Below are positions 46,281 to 55,427 of a stretch of DNA of 64,000 nucleotides, piece after piece. The notes under the pieces were generated by a model. That model made no database searches and was not told where the DNA came from. It worked only from the letters and a program-made list of their open reading frames with translations. The first letter of the stretch is position 1, and each line of letters starts with the position of its first letter. Source of the DNA: Pseudothioclava arenosa (lineage in GTDB: Bacteria > Pseudomonadota > Alphaproteobacteria > Rhodobacterales > Rhodobacteraceae); the NCBI RefSeq assembly GCF_002358085.1, contig NZ_NTJD01000001.1, positions 248,001 through 312,000 on the forward strand. The letters are read 5' to 3'. Both the position numbers and the translations under genes were made by a program.

Positions 46281-46385
46281 GAAGGGGCGCTCCGCTTGGA
46301 TCTGGGGCGCCTTGCCTGGCGCCGCCGTCGTTGCGTTCGCTGATAAAGCATTGCGCGGGTTCAAGACAAGCCGCTGCGCCCCGCG

Positions 46386-46733
46386 CTAGTCGATCGGGCG
46401 GATCAGCTTGCGTTCGAGCACGGCCAGAACCGGCACCAGTTCATGCCCGCGCTTGAGCACGCGTCCGTCCATCCCGATCACCGCATATTGGCCCTGACGC
46501 TGGCGCAGCGCGGGGATTTTCTCGATGCGGTACAGCGGGTGTTCGGCGGCGCGGCGAAACACCGAAAACACCGCGCGGTCGCGCAGGAAGCTCATCGCGT
46601 AGTCGCGCCACTCGCCCGCCGCCACCATCCGCCCGTAAAGGCCGAGAATGCGGCCCAACTCGATCCGGTCGAAGGCGACCTGCGTGGGCGCGCCGGAGGA
46701 ATTGGGAAACGGAGGCGGGTTCTGAACGGTCAT
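46386..46733 (-). CDS. DUF2794 protein
   Basis: 115 residues from the ATG at 46733; an in-frame ATG at 46748 would add 5. DUF2794 core: VAFDRIELGRILGLYGRMV, AGEWRDYAMSFLRDRAVFSVF and PLYRIEK. A conserved small alphaproteobacterial family of unknown role. It precedes the acyltransferase gene on the same strand by about 105 bases. Confidence 0.82.
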   Translation of the reverse strand: MTVQNPPPFPNSSGAPTQVAFDRIELGRILGLYGRMVAAGEWRDYAMSFLRDRAVFSVFRRAAEHPLYRIEKIPALRQRQGQYAVIGMDGRVLKRGHELVPVLAVLERKLIRPID

Positions 46734-47075
46734 GGGAAAAGGGTACATCGGTGCGAGGGCAAATCAAGCCCGCATCGGTTCAAGCCCCGCGCCCGGCCCG
46801 TGTGACGAGATTTTGCCCGAAAATGACCCATGAATGGTCGTGATCGCTGCCGAAAACCGCCCAACTCGACCGCGATAAAGAAGACAGCGGAAATCGCTAA
46901 GTCCCCGGCGGTGCGGTCAATAGCCCCCACCCAGTTCGCGCCGCCGGGGCATTATCCCCTCGCATTTCAGCCTCTCGTCGCCGGGTCACGCGAATTTTAG
47001 CGCCCTGCGCCCCGCCACGGGCTGACCTTGCCGCAGGCGCGCGCTATCTTTCGGGCAACCCGAAGGAGATTTCCC
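46734..47075. other. Gene-free 342-base region upstream of cytochrome c'
   Basis: No convincing reading frame. It holds an inverted repeat CCCCGGCGG (46903-46911) / CCGCCGGGG (46941-46949) around 29 bases, and the ribosome site GAAGGAG for cytochrome c' at its right end. A GGTTCAAGCCC near 46777 looks like a tRNA T-loop but no tRNA folds here. Promoters for the divergent DUF2794 and cytochrome c' genes must lie inside. Confidence 0.5.
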
Positions 47076-47528
47076 ATGCATCATGCCCGCCCGCTTGCCG
47101 TTCTTGCCCTTGTTGCCGCCGTTTCGGCTCCGTTCGCCGGGGCGGTTCTGGCCAAGGAGATGGTCAACAATCCTGACGTGAAGGCCCGGATCGACACGAT
47201 GGAGCAGTTCCGCACCCATATGAAGGTGCTGGGCAACATGGCGAAGGGCACGCTCGATTACAGCCCGACGCAGGCGGCGGAGGCGGCCGCGGGCGTGCAG
47301 GCCGCCGCGGTGACCGTGGCGCCGCTCTTCGAGAAAGAGGCGCATGATCCGGCGTCTGACGCAAAGGATGCGATCTGGAAGGATTTCGCGGCGTTTTCGG
47401 CCAAGGCCGAGGCGCTGGTCGAGGCCTCGATGGCGATTGATACCAGCTCGCTCGAGGCGGTGCAGGCCTCGGTGCAGCGCGTCGGCGTGACCTGCAAATC
47501 CTGCCATGACGATTACAAGAAGGACTGA
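47076..47528 (+). CDS. Cytochrome c'
   Basis: 150 residues: signal peptide (about 1-27, ending VLA-K), then the four-helix cytochrome c' body with the haem site CKSCH at 140-144 near the C-terminus, as usual for this family. The periplasmic haem protein binds NO and is linked to nitrosative-stress tolerance. ATG at 47076 follows GAAGGAG. It converges with an I78-type inhibitor gene. Confidence 0.9.
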   Translation: MHHARPLAVLALVAAVSAPFAGAVLAKEMVNNPDVKARIDTMEQFRTHMKVLGNMAKGTLDYSPTQAAEAAAGVQAAAVTVAPLFEKEAHDPASDAKDAIWKDFAAFSAKAEALVEASMAIDTSSLEAVQASVQRVGVTCKSCHDDYKKD

Positions 47529-47537
47529 GGCCGGGGC

Positions 47538-47843
47538 CTAGCCGCAGCGCACGGCCTCGATCAGCCCGTCCTCGCCGATCACGATATTCAGCCGCTCCGG
47601 CACGAAATCCATCGTCACCGCCATGCCGGGACGCAGGATCCGTGTGGGGGCGGCGAGTTTCATCGTGGCGAGCCGTTCGGCGGGCTGGCCGAGCAGATCC
47701 TGCAAATCCTCGGCCCCGCAACTGGACCCGAGCACCGGATTGGGCGTCGGTTCGGGCGGCACCGGCGCAGGTTGTCCGAGGCTACACCCGGAGCCCGCGC
47801 CGAAGATCAGCGCCAGAAGCGTAAGGGGCCGGTTCAGCCGCAA
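47538..47843 (-). CDS. I78-family peptidase inhibitor (TTG start)
   Basis: 101 residues. The C-terminal part (CGAEDLQDLLGQPAERL, then RPGMAVTMDFVPERLNI and VRCG) fits the I78 inhibitor family, which blocks serine proteases. The N-terminal hydrophobic leader ends in GSGC, a weak lipobox. The only start in frame is TTG at 47843, inside the tail of the preceding I78-like gene, with GGA 9 bases upstream, so it is translated by coupling to that gene. Confidence 0.78.
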   Translation of the reverse strand: MRLNRPLTLLALIFGAGSGCSLGQPAPVPPEPTPNPVLGSSCGAEDLQDLLGQPAERLATMKLAAPTRILRPGMAVTMDFVPERLNIVIGEDGLIEAVRCG

Positions 47844-48172
47844 TCGATGTTCCAGATGTTGCCAGCGGCATCGAGACGGAACACGACGCGCTGCGGGTTG
47901 TAGTTCTGATCCTCAAAACCGCGCCATTCGACGATGCGATAGGGCCGGTCGATCACGAGGTAATCGAGCGCGCTGCGCGGCTGGCCCAGCACCGAGAGGT
48001 AATCGGCGGCATGGCAGGTGTCGGGCTGACGCTCTTCGAGGCCGCCGGCGGTGGTGGTGACGGGCGGGGTCAGTTGCGGCGCGGGCAGCACCGGCGCCGG
48101 AGCCTCTTGGTGAGGCGCTGGCTGGCAGGCCGCAAGCAAAACCGCGGCGGCAATGACGTAAACTCTCAACAT
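47834..48172 (-). CDS. I78-like lipoprotein, tandem paralogue
   Basis: 112 residues. A lipobox LAA-C (Cys16) follows a hydrophobic leader, and a Pro-rich linker leads to an I78-like domain ([47 protein letters not shown] in pieces). More diverged than its downstream neighbour. It is the first of two overlapping genes; a periplasmic protease inhibitor pair is plausible. Confidence 0.72.
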   Translation of the reverse strand: MLRVYVIAAAVLLAACQPAPHQEAPAPVLPAPQLTPPVTTTAGGLEERQPDTCHAADYLSVLGQPRSALDYLVIDRPYRIVEWRGFEDQNYNPQRVVFRLDAAGNIWNIDCG

Positions 48173-48249
48173 CTGGTCGCACCCATTCCTTGCTTTTGAG
48201 CCCGCTCAAGGGCAGGCTTTCGGCCAAATCATACATGGAGGACATTGTA

Positions 48250-49380
48250 ATGAGAACCCGTGCCGCAGTGGCGCTTGCCCCCGGAAAACCCTTGGAAATC
48301 ATGGAAGTGAACCTTGAGGACCCGAAAGAGGGCGAGGTTCTGGTTGAAATCAAGGCCACGGGCATCTGTCACACCGACGAGTTCACATTGTCGGGAGCCG
48401 ACCCCGAGGGCATCTTCCCCTCGATTCTGGGCCATGAAGGGGCGGGTGTCGTGGTGGCTTGCGGGCCCGGCGTGACCACGCTGAAGCCCGGCGACCACGT
48501 GATTCCCCTTTACACGCCCGAGTGCCGCGAATGCCCGAGCTGCCTGTCGGGCAAGACCAACCTCTGCACCGCGATCCGTAATACGCAGGGTCAGGGCCTG
48601 ATGCCCGATGGCACGACGCGGTTCTCGATGCTCGATGGCACGCCGATCTATCACTACATGGGCTGCTCGACCTTCGCCAATCACACGGTGATGCCCGAGA
48701 TCGCGCTGGCCAAGGTCCGCGATGACGCGCCCTTCGACAAGATCTGTTACATCGGCTGCGGCGTCACCACCGGCATCGGCGCGGTGATCAATACCGCCGG
48801 CGTCGAGATCGGCTCGACCGCCGCCGTGTTCGGGCTGGGCGGGATCGGGCTCAACGTCATTCAGGGCCTGCGGATGGCGGGCGCTGACATGATCATCGGC
48901 GTCGACCTGAACGATTCCAGGGCCGAGATGGCGAAGAAATTCGGCATGACCCATTTCGTGAACCCCTCGAAGATCGAGGGCTCGGTGGTGCAGGCGATCG
49001 TGGACCTGACCAAGACGGAAAAGGACCAGATCGGTGGCGTCGATTACAGTTTCGATGCGACCGGCAACACCAAGGTGATGCGTGACGCGCTGGAATGCTC
49101 GCATCGCGGCTGGGGGGTGTCGGTCATCATCGGCGTGGCGCCGGCGGGGGCCGAGATTTCCACGCGGCCCTTCCAGCTGGTCACTGGCCGGGTCTGGAAA
49201 GGCACGGCTTTCGGCGGCGCCAAGGGCCGTACCGATGTGCCGAAATTCGTCGACTGGTACATGAACGGCAAGATCGAGATCGACTCGATGATTACCCACA
49301 CCATGCCGCTGGAACGGATCAACGAGGCGTTCGACCTGATGCATCGCGGCGAGTCGATCCGCTCGGTGGTGATCTACTGA
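48250..49380 (+). CDS. Class III alcohol dehydrogenase / S-(hydroxymethyl)glutathione dehydrogenase
   Basis: 376 residues. Catalytic zinc ligands Cys40 and His62 ([14 protein letters not shown]), structural-zinc Cys92, Cys95, Cys98 and Cys106, and NAD-binding [13 protein letters not shown]. This is the glutathione-dependent formaldehyde dehydrogenase family (adhI/frmA/flhA in relatives). GGAGG precedes the ATG. The usual partner genes (S-formylglutathione hydrolase, Gfa) are not adjacent. Confidence 0.93.
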   Translation: MRTRAAVALAPGKPLEIMEVNLEDPKEGEVLVEIKATGICHTDEFTLSGADPEGIFPSILGHEGAGVVVACGPGVTTLKPGDHVIPLYTPECRECPSCLSGKTNLCTAIRNTQGQGLMPDGTTRFSMLDGTPIYHYMGCSTFANHTVMPEIALAKVRDDAPFDKICYIGCGVTTGIGAVINTAGVEIGSTAAVFGLGGIGLNVIQGLRMAGADMIIGVDLNDSRAEMAKKFGMTHFVNPSKIEGSVVQAIVDLTKTEKDQIGGVDYSFDATGNTKVMRDALECSHRGWGVSVIIGVAPAGAEISTRPFQLVTGRVWKGTAFGGAKGRTDVPKFVDWYMNGKIEIDSMITHTMPLERINEAFDLMHRGESIRSVVIY

Positions 49381-49387
49381 GACCGGA

Positions 49388-49458
49388 AGAGGGGGCTGCG
49401 CGCCCCCTCTTTGCCTGACGGCAAATTCACCCGGCGGAGTATTTTTCGCTCGATGAAA
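49388..49458 (+). repeat. Dispersed intergenic element (plus copy)
   Basis: GC hairpin AGAGGGGGC / GCCCCCTCT (about 49387-49410), then CGGCGGAGTATTTTTCGC and CGATGAAAT at 49432-49458. Located between the convergent adh and thiQ genes. Confidence 0.7.
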
Positions 49459-50154
49459 TCAGGCGCCGAGATAGGCGCGCAGGCTGGGCGGCGGGTTCGC
49501 CAGAAGTGCGGCGGTGTCTTGCGGCGGATGGGCGAGACCCTCGGCCACAAGGAGTGTCTGCGGGCAGAGCGCGGCGGCGTCTTCGGGGTCGTGTGTGACC
49601 ATCAGGAGGGTCGTGCCCTGCTCGGCGGCAAGCTCTGCGGTCAGCGCGAGCATCTCGGCCTTGAGCGCGGGGCCGAGCGCCGAGAAGGGCTCATCGAGCA
49701 ACAGAAGCGGGCGTGCGCGTAAAAGCGTGCGCGCGAGCGCCACGCGGCTTTGCTGCCCGCCGGACAGCTCGGCGGGTTTGCGAGGGCCGAGGCCCGCGAG
49801 GCCGGTCCGTTCCAGCGCAGCTTCGATGCGGGCGTGATCGGCGGGTGAGAGCCGCAAGCGCGGATCGAGGCCAAGGCCGATGTTTTGCGTCACACTCAGA
49901 TGTGGGAACAGGTTCTGATCCTGAAACAGGATCGAGAGCGGTCGCGCGCCCGGCTCGGTGCGGGTGATGTCTTGCCCGGCCCAGAGGATGCGGCCCGAGG
50001 CGGGCGCCAGAAACCCCGTGATCGCCGCGAGCAGGGTGGATTTTCCCGCGCCTGAAGGGCCGATCACCGCGACGCGCGCGCCGGTGGCAACCGAGAGATC
50101 GGCGGCGAGGCGGAAGCTACCCTGTTCGAGGCGGAGGTTATCGAGGGTCAGCAT
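49459..50154 (-). CDS. thiQ: Thiamine ABC transporter ATP-binding protein
   Basis: 231 residues. Walker A GPSGAGKST (33-41), signature LSGGQQSRVALAR, Walker B LLLLDEP and the switch His in VTHD. ATPase of the thiamine/TPP importer ThiBPQ. Overlaps thiP by 17 bases, last of the riboswitch-controlled operon. Confidence 0.92.
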   Translation of the reverse strand: MLTLDNLRLEQGSFRLAADLSVATGARVAVIGPSGAGKSTLLAAITGFLAPASGRILWAGQDITRTEPGARPLSILFQDQNLFPHLSVTQNIGLGLDPRLRLSPADHARIEAALERTGLAGLGPRKPAELSGGQQSRVALARTLLRARPLLLLDEPFSALGPALKAEMLALTAELAAEQGTTLLMVTHDPEDAAALCPQTLLVAEGLAHPPQDTAALLANPPPSLRAYLGA

Positions 50155-51682
50155 GATGTCCGATCCGATCCAGAAGCCAGAAGAGCCCGAAGGTGAGTGC
50201 GATCAGCAGCGTCGCGGCGGCGGCGGCCTGATCCATCCGATAGGCGCCCATCAGTTGGAAAAGCGCAAGCGGCAGGGTCTGGGTGCGGCCGTCGGAAAAC
50301 AGCGTGATGACGCCGAGGTCTCCCATTGAGAAGGCGGCGGCGAGCCCTGCGGAAAAACCCAATGGGCGGGCGAGGCGCGGCAGCGTCAGGAGCCGCAGGC
50401 GGGCCCAGCCGCTCATGTTCAGCGATGCCGCGAGCCGGTCGTAATCGGCTTGCAGCACGCGCACCTCTGGGATTAGGAGCCGCACCGCGAAGGGCAGCGA
50501 CAGCGCCGCATTCGCGATCAGCGTGACCGGTAGCGCGAGGCTAGAGGCGGCGACGAAGGGGCGTGCAATCAGGTAAAGCCCGGTGCCCATCACCAGCGCC
50601 GAGGCGGTGAGCGGGAGCATCGCGGCGGCCTCGGCCCAGCGGGTGCGCGGTGCGGCCAGAGCCAGCGGCAGCGCGAGCAGGATCGTCAGCACCGTCGAGG
50701 CGGCCGCGAGCCCGAGCGAGGTGGCGCTGGCGGCCCAGATCGAGGCGGGCAGGTCGGCAAGGCCCGGAACGCCGCGCGCGAGGATCAGGGTGATCGGCAC
50801 CAGCAGGAACAGCGCCGCAGCGGCGATGGCCGTGCTGTCGATCAGCCGTGTGAAGGGGCCGCCTGTGAGGCCAGCGACCGGCGGGCGATCCAGTCCCGCG
50901 CCAAAGCCTGCGCGCAGGGTCAGCCGCGCCGAGATCGCCAGCGCGCCAAGGCACAGCCCCACCTGCATCAGCGCCAGCGTGGCGGCGCGGCCAAGATCGA
51001 AATCGAAGCGGAAGGCCTGATAAATCGCCAGCTCGACGGTTGTCGCCTTGGGCCCGCCGCCCAGCGTCAGGGCAATCGCGAAAGAGGTCAGGCAGACAAG
51101 GAAAATCGCCAGAAACGCGCCGGGCAGGACCGCGCGCAGCATCGGACGTTCAAGATGGCGGGTGACCCCGGCAGGCGCGAAGCCGAGGCTTGCGGCCAGC
51201 CGGAAACGTTCAGACGGGATCGCTTGCCAACCGTGCAGCACCATCCGCGTGGCCAGCGGCAGGTTAAAGAACACATGCGCAAGGATCACCCCATGCGCGC
51301 CGTAGATGGTCATGCCCGGCAGGCCGAGCGCGTCGAGCGCGCCATTGACCAGCCCGCGCCGCCCGAAGACCGCGATCAGCCCCATCACGGCGGCGATTGT
51401 CGGCAATATGAAGGGGGCGCCCATCAGCGAGATCAGCAGGTCCCGCCCGGCAAAGCGCCGCCGGTGCAGGGCGCGCGCGACCGGCACCGCCAGCGCGCAG
51501 CTGATCACTGCCGAGACCGCCGCTTGCCAAACCGTGAACCACAGCGCGTCAAGGTCGCGCGGCCCAAGCGCCGAAAAGCCCCCGGCGCGGATTGTCACCG
51601 CGCCGAGTGTGCCCAGCACGAGCGCTGCCAGCAGGCTTGCCGACAGCGCCGCCGGGATCAGTTGCCGAAGGCTGCGAGCCAT
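50138..51682 (-). CDS. thiP: Thiamine ABC transporter permease
   Basis: 514 residues: a fused permease of two halves, about six membrane helices each, both with a transport-system inner-membrane loop (AHVFFNLPLATRMVLHGWQ in the first, AADYDRLAASLNMSGWARL-like QADYDRLAASLNMSGW in the second). Double-length permeases are usual for ThiP. Overlaps thiB by 25 bases and thiQ by 17, so all three are coupled. Confidence 0.92.
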   Translation of the reverse strand: MARSLRQLIPAALSASLLAALVLGTLGAVTIRAGGFSALGPRDLDALWFTVWQAAVSAVISCALAVPVARALHRRRFAGRDLLISLMGAPFILPTIAAVMGLIAVFGRRGLVNGALDALGLPGMTIYGAHGVILAHVFFNLPLATRMVLHGWQAIPSERFRLAASLGFAPAGVTRHLERPMLRAVLPGAFLAIFLVCLTSFAIALTLGGGPKATTVELAIYQAFRFDFDLGRAATLALMQVGLCLGALAISARLTLRAGFGAGLDRPPVAGLTGGPFTRLIDSTAIAAAALFLLVPITLILARGVPGLADLPASIWAASATSLGLAAASTVLTILLALPLALAAPRTRWAEAAAMLPLTASALVMGTGLYLIARPFVAASSLALPVTLIANAALSLPFAVRLLIPEVRVLQADYDRLAASLNMSGWARLRLLTLPRLARPLGFSAGLAAAFSMGDLGVITLFSDGRTQTLPLALFQLMGAYRMDQAAAAATLLIALTFGLFWLLDRIGHHADPR

Positions 51683-52644
51683 TCCTCAAGCGCGGGGGCG
51701 CGCAGGGCTTCGGCCTCGGTTTCCGAATAGAACAGCGTCTTTTCGGGGCGCGGCAGGGCGGCGAAGCCCTCGGGCAGGAAGCCCTCTTTGATGACGGCCG
51801 GATAGGACCAGTTGGCGGTGGCGATCATCGACTGGAAGCCGTCCGAGAGGATGTAATCCATGAAGCTCTGGGTGAGTTCGGGCGTGTCGGTGGTGCGCAG
51901 CTGGCCGACCAGCTCGGTCATGAAGTAATGGCCCTCGGAAAAGATCGCGGCGGCTTTGGTGTCGTCGCCCTCTGCAACGATGTGATAGGCCGGCGAGGTG
52001 GTGTAGCTCAGCACCATATCCACTTCGCCATCGGTAAAGAGCCCGTAGGCCTCGGACCAGCCGGGCGTCACGGTCAGCACCTTGGGCGCCAGTTTCGTCC
52101 AGGCTTCGGGGGCCTGATCGCCATAGATCGCCTTGACCCAGAGCAAGAGCGCCAGCCCCGAGATCGAGCTGCGCGGGTCCTGGATCGCGATCTTCAGATC
52201 GTCGGGCGCGTTCAGCAGGTCGTCGAACGAGGCGGGCGGATTGGCGAGCTTCGTCTTGTCGTAGACAAAGGCGGTTTCGCCCCAGTTGAAGGGCAGGAAC
52301 ACCTCATCCGTCCACGCGATCGGCAGGGTCAGGACGCTGGTGTCCTGCCCGTGCGGCGCGAAAAGGCCGGTGGCGCGCGCGCGCGCGGTCACGTCGGTAT
52401 TCAGCCCGATCACCGCATCGGCCTCGGTCTTGTCGCCTTCCAGCAACAGCCGGGGCAGCACGTCGCCCGCCACGAACTGCAGGTCGCAGTTGCAGGTCGC
52501 CTCGAATCCTTCCTCGATCTTCGGGCCGGGGCCCCATTCCGAGGTGAAATAGTCGGGCGCATAGACAGTGAGCACGGGCTTGTCTTCGGCCAGCACAGGG
52601 CTGGCAGCCGCAACAAGACCCGCAAGCATCAGAGTTTTCTTCAT
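51658..52644 (-). CDS. thiB: Thiamine-binding periplasmic protein
   Basis: 328 residues with a signal peptide (about 1-19, ending VLA-E), then a type 2 periplasmic binding fold: LTVYAPDYFTSEWGPG, FVAGDVLPRLL, DAVIGLNTD, PFNWGETAFVYD. Binds thiamine or its phosphates for ThiPQ. Start chosen at the ATG with GGAG 8 bases upstream; that site sits in the sequestering hairpin of the TPP riboswitch. An in-frame extension into the riboswitch is not real. Confidence 0.93.
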   Translation of the reverse strand: MKKTLMLAGLVAAASPVLAEDKPVLTVYAPDYFTSEWGPGPKIEEGFEATCNCDLQFVAGDVLPRLLLEGDKTEADAVIGLNTDVTARARATGLFAPHGQDTSVLTLPIAWTDEVFLPFNWGETAFVYDKTKLANPPASFDDLLNAPDDLKIAIQDPRSSISGLALLLWVKAIYGDQAPEAWTKLAPKVLTVTPGWSEAYGLFTDGEVDMVLSYTTSPAYHIVAEGDDTKAAAIFSEGHYFMTELVGQLRTTDTPELTQSFMDYILSDGFQSMIATANWSYPAVIKEGFLPEGFAALPRPEKTLFYSETEAEALRAPALEEWLAAFGN

Positions 52645-52647
52645 TTC

Positions 52648-52686
52648 ATTCGCTCCATTGCTGACGGGCGGGGTCAGGGAGCGAAT
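52648..52686 (-). promoter_or_regulatory. Shine-Dalgarno sequestering hairpin of the TPP riboswitch
   Basis: Read on the minus strand: ATTCGCTCC (52686-52678) pairs perfectly with GGAGCGAAT (52656-52648), which contains the thiB ribosome site. An inner stem CTGAC/GTCAG (52661-52665, 52673-52677) stabilises it. The hairpin directly follows the aptamer, so it is the likely expression platform for translational repression. Confidence 0.75.
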
Positions 52687-52702
52687 CCGGGTGGATTGCC
52701 GA

Positions 52703-52799
52703 AACCTTCCCTCCGCCGGTCTTAACCGGTTCAGGTTCAACGGGTTCGCTTGCGCATCTCAGCCGGGGGCGCGAGGCCCCTCGGCACCCCGAGGTAGCG
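52703..52799 (-). ncRNA. TPP (THI-box) riboswitch
   Basis: All conserved THI-box blocks appear in order on the minus strand: GGGGTGC, CTGAGA (complement of 52757-52762), GAACCTGA (complement of 52731-52738) and GGAGGGAA (complement of 52707-52714). It lies about 60 bases upstream of thiB. Bound TPP should shut off thiBPQ expression. Confidence 0.95.
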
Positions 52800-52890
52800 C
52801 GAAACATAGCCCCGATGCGGGCGCTTGCAAGGGGAAAGCGCTTGGAATTTGGCCCCCGCGCCGCTAATCGGAGGGCAAAGGAGAGCGATC

Positions 52891-53991
52891 ATGAGCTTCA
52901 ACACCTTCGGACATGTCTTCCGCGTTACCACCTGGGGCGAAAGCCACGGGCCTGCGCTGGGCGCCACCGTCGATGGCTGCCCGCCCGGCATCGAGATCTC
53001 CGAAGAGTTCATCCAGGTGTTCCTCGATCGCCGCCGCCCCGGTCAGTCGAAACAGACCACCCAGCGTCAGGAGCCCGATCAGGTGCGTATCCTCTCGGGG
53101 GTGTTCGAGGGCAAGACCACCGGCACGCCGATCCAGCTGATGATCGAGAACACCGACCAGCGCAGCCGCGATTACGGCGAGATCTCGCGCCAGTTCCGTC
53201 CGGGTCACGCCGACATCACCTATCACCAGAAATACGGCATCCGCGACTATCGCGGCGGTGGCCGGTCCTCGGCGCGCGAAACCGCCGCGCGGGTGGCGGC
53301 CGGGGGCGTCGCGCAGGCGGTGCTGGCGCAGCTCGTGCCCGGTCTGCGGATCTTCGGCTACATGATCCAGATGGGCGCCAAGCACATCAACCGCGCGCGG
53401 TTCGACCGCGAGGAGATCCTGCGCAACCCGTTCTTCATTCCCGATGCCGAGGCCGTGGACGAATGGGCCGATTACCTCGGCGCGATCCGCAAGAACCACA
53501 ATTCCGTCGGCGCGATGATCGAGCTGGTGGCCGAGGGCTGCCCGGCGGGTCTTGGCGCGCCGATCTATGCGAAAATGGACACCGATCTGGCCGCCGCGAT
53601 GATGTCGATCAACGCGGTGAAGGGCGTCGAGATCGGCGAGGGCATGGCCGCGGCCGAGCTGACCGGCGTCGACAATGCCGATGAGATCGTGATGGGCCCG
53701 AACGGCCCGGAGTTCCTCTCGAACCACGCCGGCGGCATCCTGGGCGGCATCACCACCGGCCAGCCGGTCGTGCTGCGCTTCTCGGTCAAACCCACCTCGT
53801 CGATCCTGACCCCGCGCCGCTCGATCAACACGGCGGGCGAAGAGGTCGAGGTCATCACCAAGGGCCGCCACGACCCTTGCGTCGGCATCCGCGCGGTGCC
53901 GGTGGCCGAGGCGATGATGGCCTGCGTCATCCTCGATCACCTGCTGCTCGACCGCGCCCAGACCGGCGGTCGGCGCGGCCAGATCGGCTGA
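52891..53991 (+). CDS. aroC: Chorismate synthase
   Basis: 366 residues. Signature blocks [56 protein letters not shown] in pieces ([17 protein letters not shown]), and the C-terminal [18 protein letters not shown]. Last step of the shikimate pathway, FMN-dependent. GGAGAG precedes the ATG. Divergent from the thiB riboswitch. Confidence 0.97.
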   Translation: MSFNTFGHVFRVTTWGESHGPALGATVDGCPPGIEISEEFIQVFLDRRRPGQSKQTTQRQEPDQVRILSGVFEGKTTGTPIQLMIENTDQRSRDYGEISRQFRPGHADITYHQKYGIRDYRGGGRSSARETAARVAAGGVAQAVLAQLVPGLRIFGYMIQMGAKHINRARFDREEILRNPFFIPDAEAVDEWADYLGAIRKNHNSVGAMIELVAEGCPAGLGAPIYAKMDTDLAAAMMSINAVKGVEIGEGMAAAELTGVDNADEIVMGPNGPEFLSNHAGGILGGITTGQPVVLRFSVKPTSSILTPRRSINTAGEEVEVITKGRHDPCVGIRAVPVAEAMMACVILDHLLLDRAQTGGRRGQIG

Positions 53992-54082
53992 GGCCTCCCC
54001 GGGCGAATATTCGTTACGTCACTCCAGCTTGCCCGAAGTGCCGCGGGCGCGCTATTCTGCACCATATCGTTCAGGAGGACCG

Positions 54083-54712
54083 ATGGACGTCGAATCCAAC
54101 AAGCCGGAGATCCGCAAGGGCCGCAAATTCGACCAGGTGCTCGAGGGCGCGCGGGCGGTGTTCCTGCGTGACGGGTTCGAGGGTGCCTCGGTCGACGACA
54201 TCGCGCGCGAGGCGGGCGTGTCGAAAGCCACGCTCTACAGCTATTTCCCCGACAAGCGGCTCCTGTTCATGGAGGTCGCGAAATGCGAATGCGCGCGTCA
54301 GGCCGATGAGGCCGCCGCCCTGATCGAGCCCGAGCAGATGCCCGTGGCCGAGGTGCTGCGCTTTGCCGCCGAGCGGATGATCGAGTACATGTCCTCGCCC
54401 TTCGCCCTGCAGACCTACCGGCTCTGCGTCGCCGAGGCCGACCGGTTCCCGCAGCTTGGCCACGAGTTCTATCATTCCGGCCCCGAGGTCGTGCGCCGCC
54501 ACATGGTCGATTATCTCGGCAAGGCGGTGGCCAAGGGCGAGCTGCGCATCGACGATCTCGAACTTGCCGCCGACCAGTTCGCCGAACTGTGCAAGGTCGA
54601 TATCCACAACCGGCTGATCTTTGGCGTCAGCGGCTGCTGTAACCCGCGCGACCGCGACCGCATCATCGACGGCGCCGTCGAGATGTTCTTGGCGCGGTAC
54701 GGGGTGCGCTAA
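54083..54712 (+). CDS. TetR/AcrR-family regulator
   Basis: 209 residues. N-terminal helix-turn-helix (about 10-60) with FDQVLEGARAVFLRDGFEGAS, VSKATLYSYFPDKRLLF; C-terminal ligand domain of the AefR-like type with a conserved RLCVAEADRFPQLGHEFY block. Ligand unknown. AGGAGG precedes the ATG. Its end overlaps the convergent NYN gene by 4 bases. Confidence 0.88.
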   Translation: MDVESNKPEIRKGRKFDQVLEGARAVFLRDGFEGASVDDIAREAGVSKATLYSYFPDKRLLFMEVAKCECARQADEAAALIEPEQMPVAEVLRFAAERMIEYMSSPFALQTYRLCVAEADRFPQLGHEFYHSGPEVVRRHMVDYLGKAVAKGELRIDDLELAADQFAELCKVDIHNRLIFGVSGCCNPRDRDRIIDGAVEMFLARYGVR

Positions 54713-55347
54713 AGCGTTCGAACCGAAGTGTCGGCCCCGCTTCCGTTGATCTTGAAGGCTGCCGGATGCGCGGCGATGAAGCTGCGCCAGGTCTTGGTCG
54801 TCGGGTGCTCCGAAATCTTGAACTCGGGCCGCGCGCGCCGCATCAGCTCGTTGATCCGGGTGAGCTTCAGTGCCCCGCCATTCTGGCGGATCATCTCGGT
54901 TAGCTCGGCCTTGATCGTGGATTTGCGCTGCACAGGGGCCACCTCGCCTCCGAACTCGGTGAAGCTGCTGTAGGCCGCACGGGTCTCCGGCTTGGTGGCG
55001 CTGCCGCCAAAGCCATGAACCGGCACGCCCTGTTCGCGCAGATAGAGCGCGAGATGCAGGAAATCCGAGTCGCTGCTGGCAATCGCGAACGCATCGGCGA
55101 GGCCGCGATGGAACAGGTCCAGCGCCTCGATGCAGAGCGCCATATCGGCGGCATTCTTGGCCGAGTTGACATGTACGAAGCGCAGGCCCGCGACGCTGGT
55201 CCAGCCATGCGCGTGATCGACATGGCCATAAGCACGGCGGATGATTGGTTGCCCGCTCTTGCTGGCGTGGCGCATCAGCTCGTCGGCACAGGTGCTGTTG
55301 AGGTTCTCGGCGTCGATCAGCAAGGCCAGACGCGGCGGGTTCGACAT
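54709..55347 (-). CDS. NYN-domain (LabA/PIN-like) protein with C-terminal OST-HTH-like region
   Basis: 212 residues. The NYN nuclease-like fold shows conserved acids in LALLIDAENLN, KNAADMALCIEAL and ASSDSDFLHLALYLREQG. The C-terminus (about 145-205) resembles an OST-HTH/LOTUS module (ELTEMIRQNGGALKLTRINELM). Such proteins are probable RNases or RNA-binding factors; the target is unknown. It is a diverged paralogue of the gene at 55428-56171 on the same strand. Confidence 0.8.
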   Translation of the reverse strand: MSNPPRLALLIDAENLNSTCADELMRHASKSGQPIIRRAYGHVDHAHGWTSVAGLRFVHVNSAKNAADMALCIEALDLFHRGLADAFAIASSDSDFLHLALYLREQGVPVHGFGGSATKPETRAAYSSFTEFGGEVAPVQRKSTIKAELTEMIRQNGGALKLTRINELMRRARPEFKISEHPTTKTWRSFIAAHPAAFKINGSGADTSVRTL

Positions 55348-55427
55348 GATGAAATTCCTTGATACGAATGAACCAAGGAAAGCGCGGTCGGCCCGGGATT
55401 GTCAACGCCCGGGCGCCGTGCCGGATG

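Noticed and set aside
44367-46343. Plus-strand open frame of about 658 codons
   Set aside because: Runs antisense to two sulfotransferase genes and the acyltransferase gene, all with clear motifs; composition is typical of shadow frames.
46765-46795. Possible tRNA because of GGTTCAAGCCC
   Set aside because: No paired T-stem, acceptor stem or anticodon arm around it.
54000-54020. CCCCGGGCGAATATTCG after aroC as another repeat copy
   Set aside because: Only the GC start is shared; it lacks the TATTT core spacing and the ATGAAAG tail.
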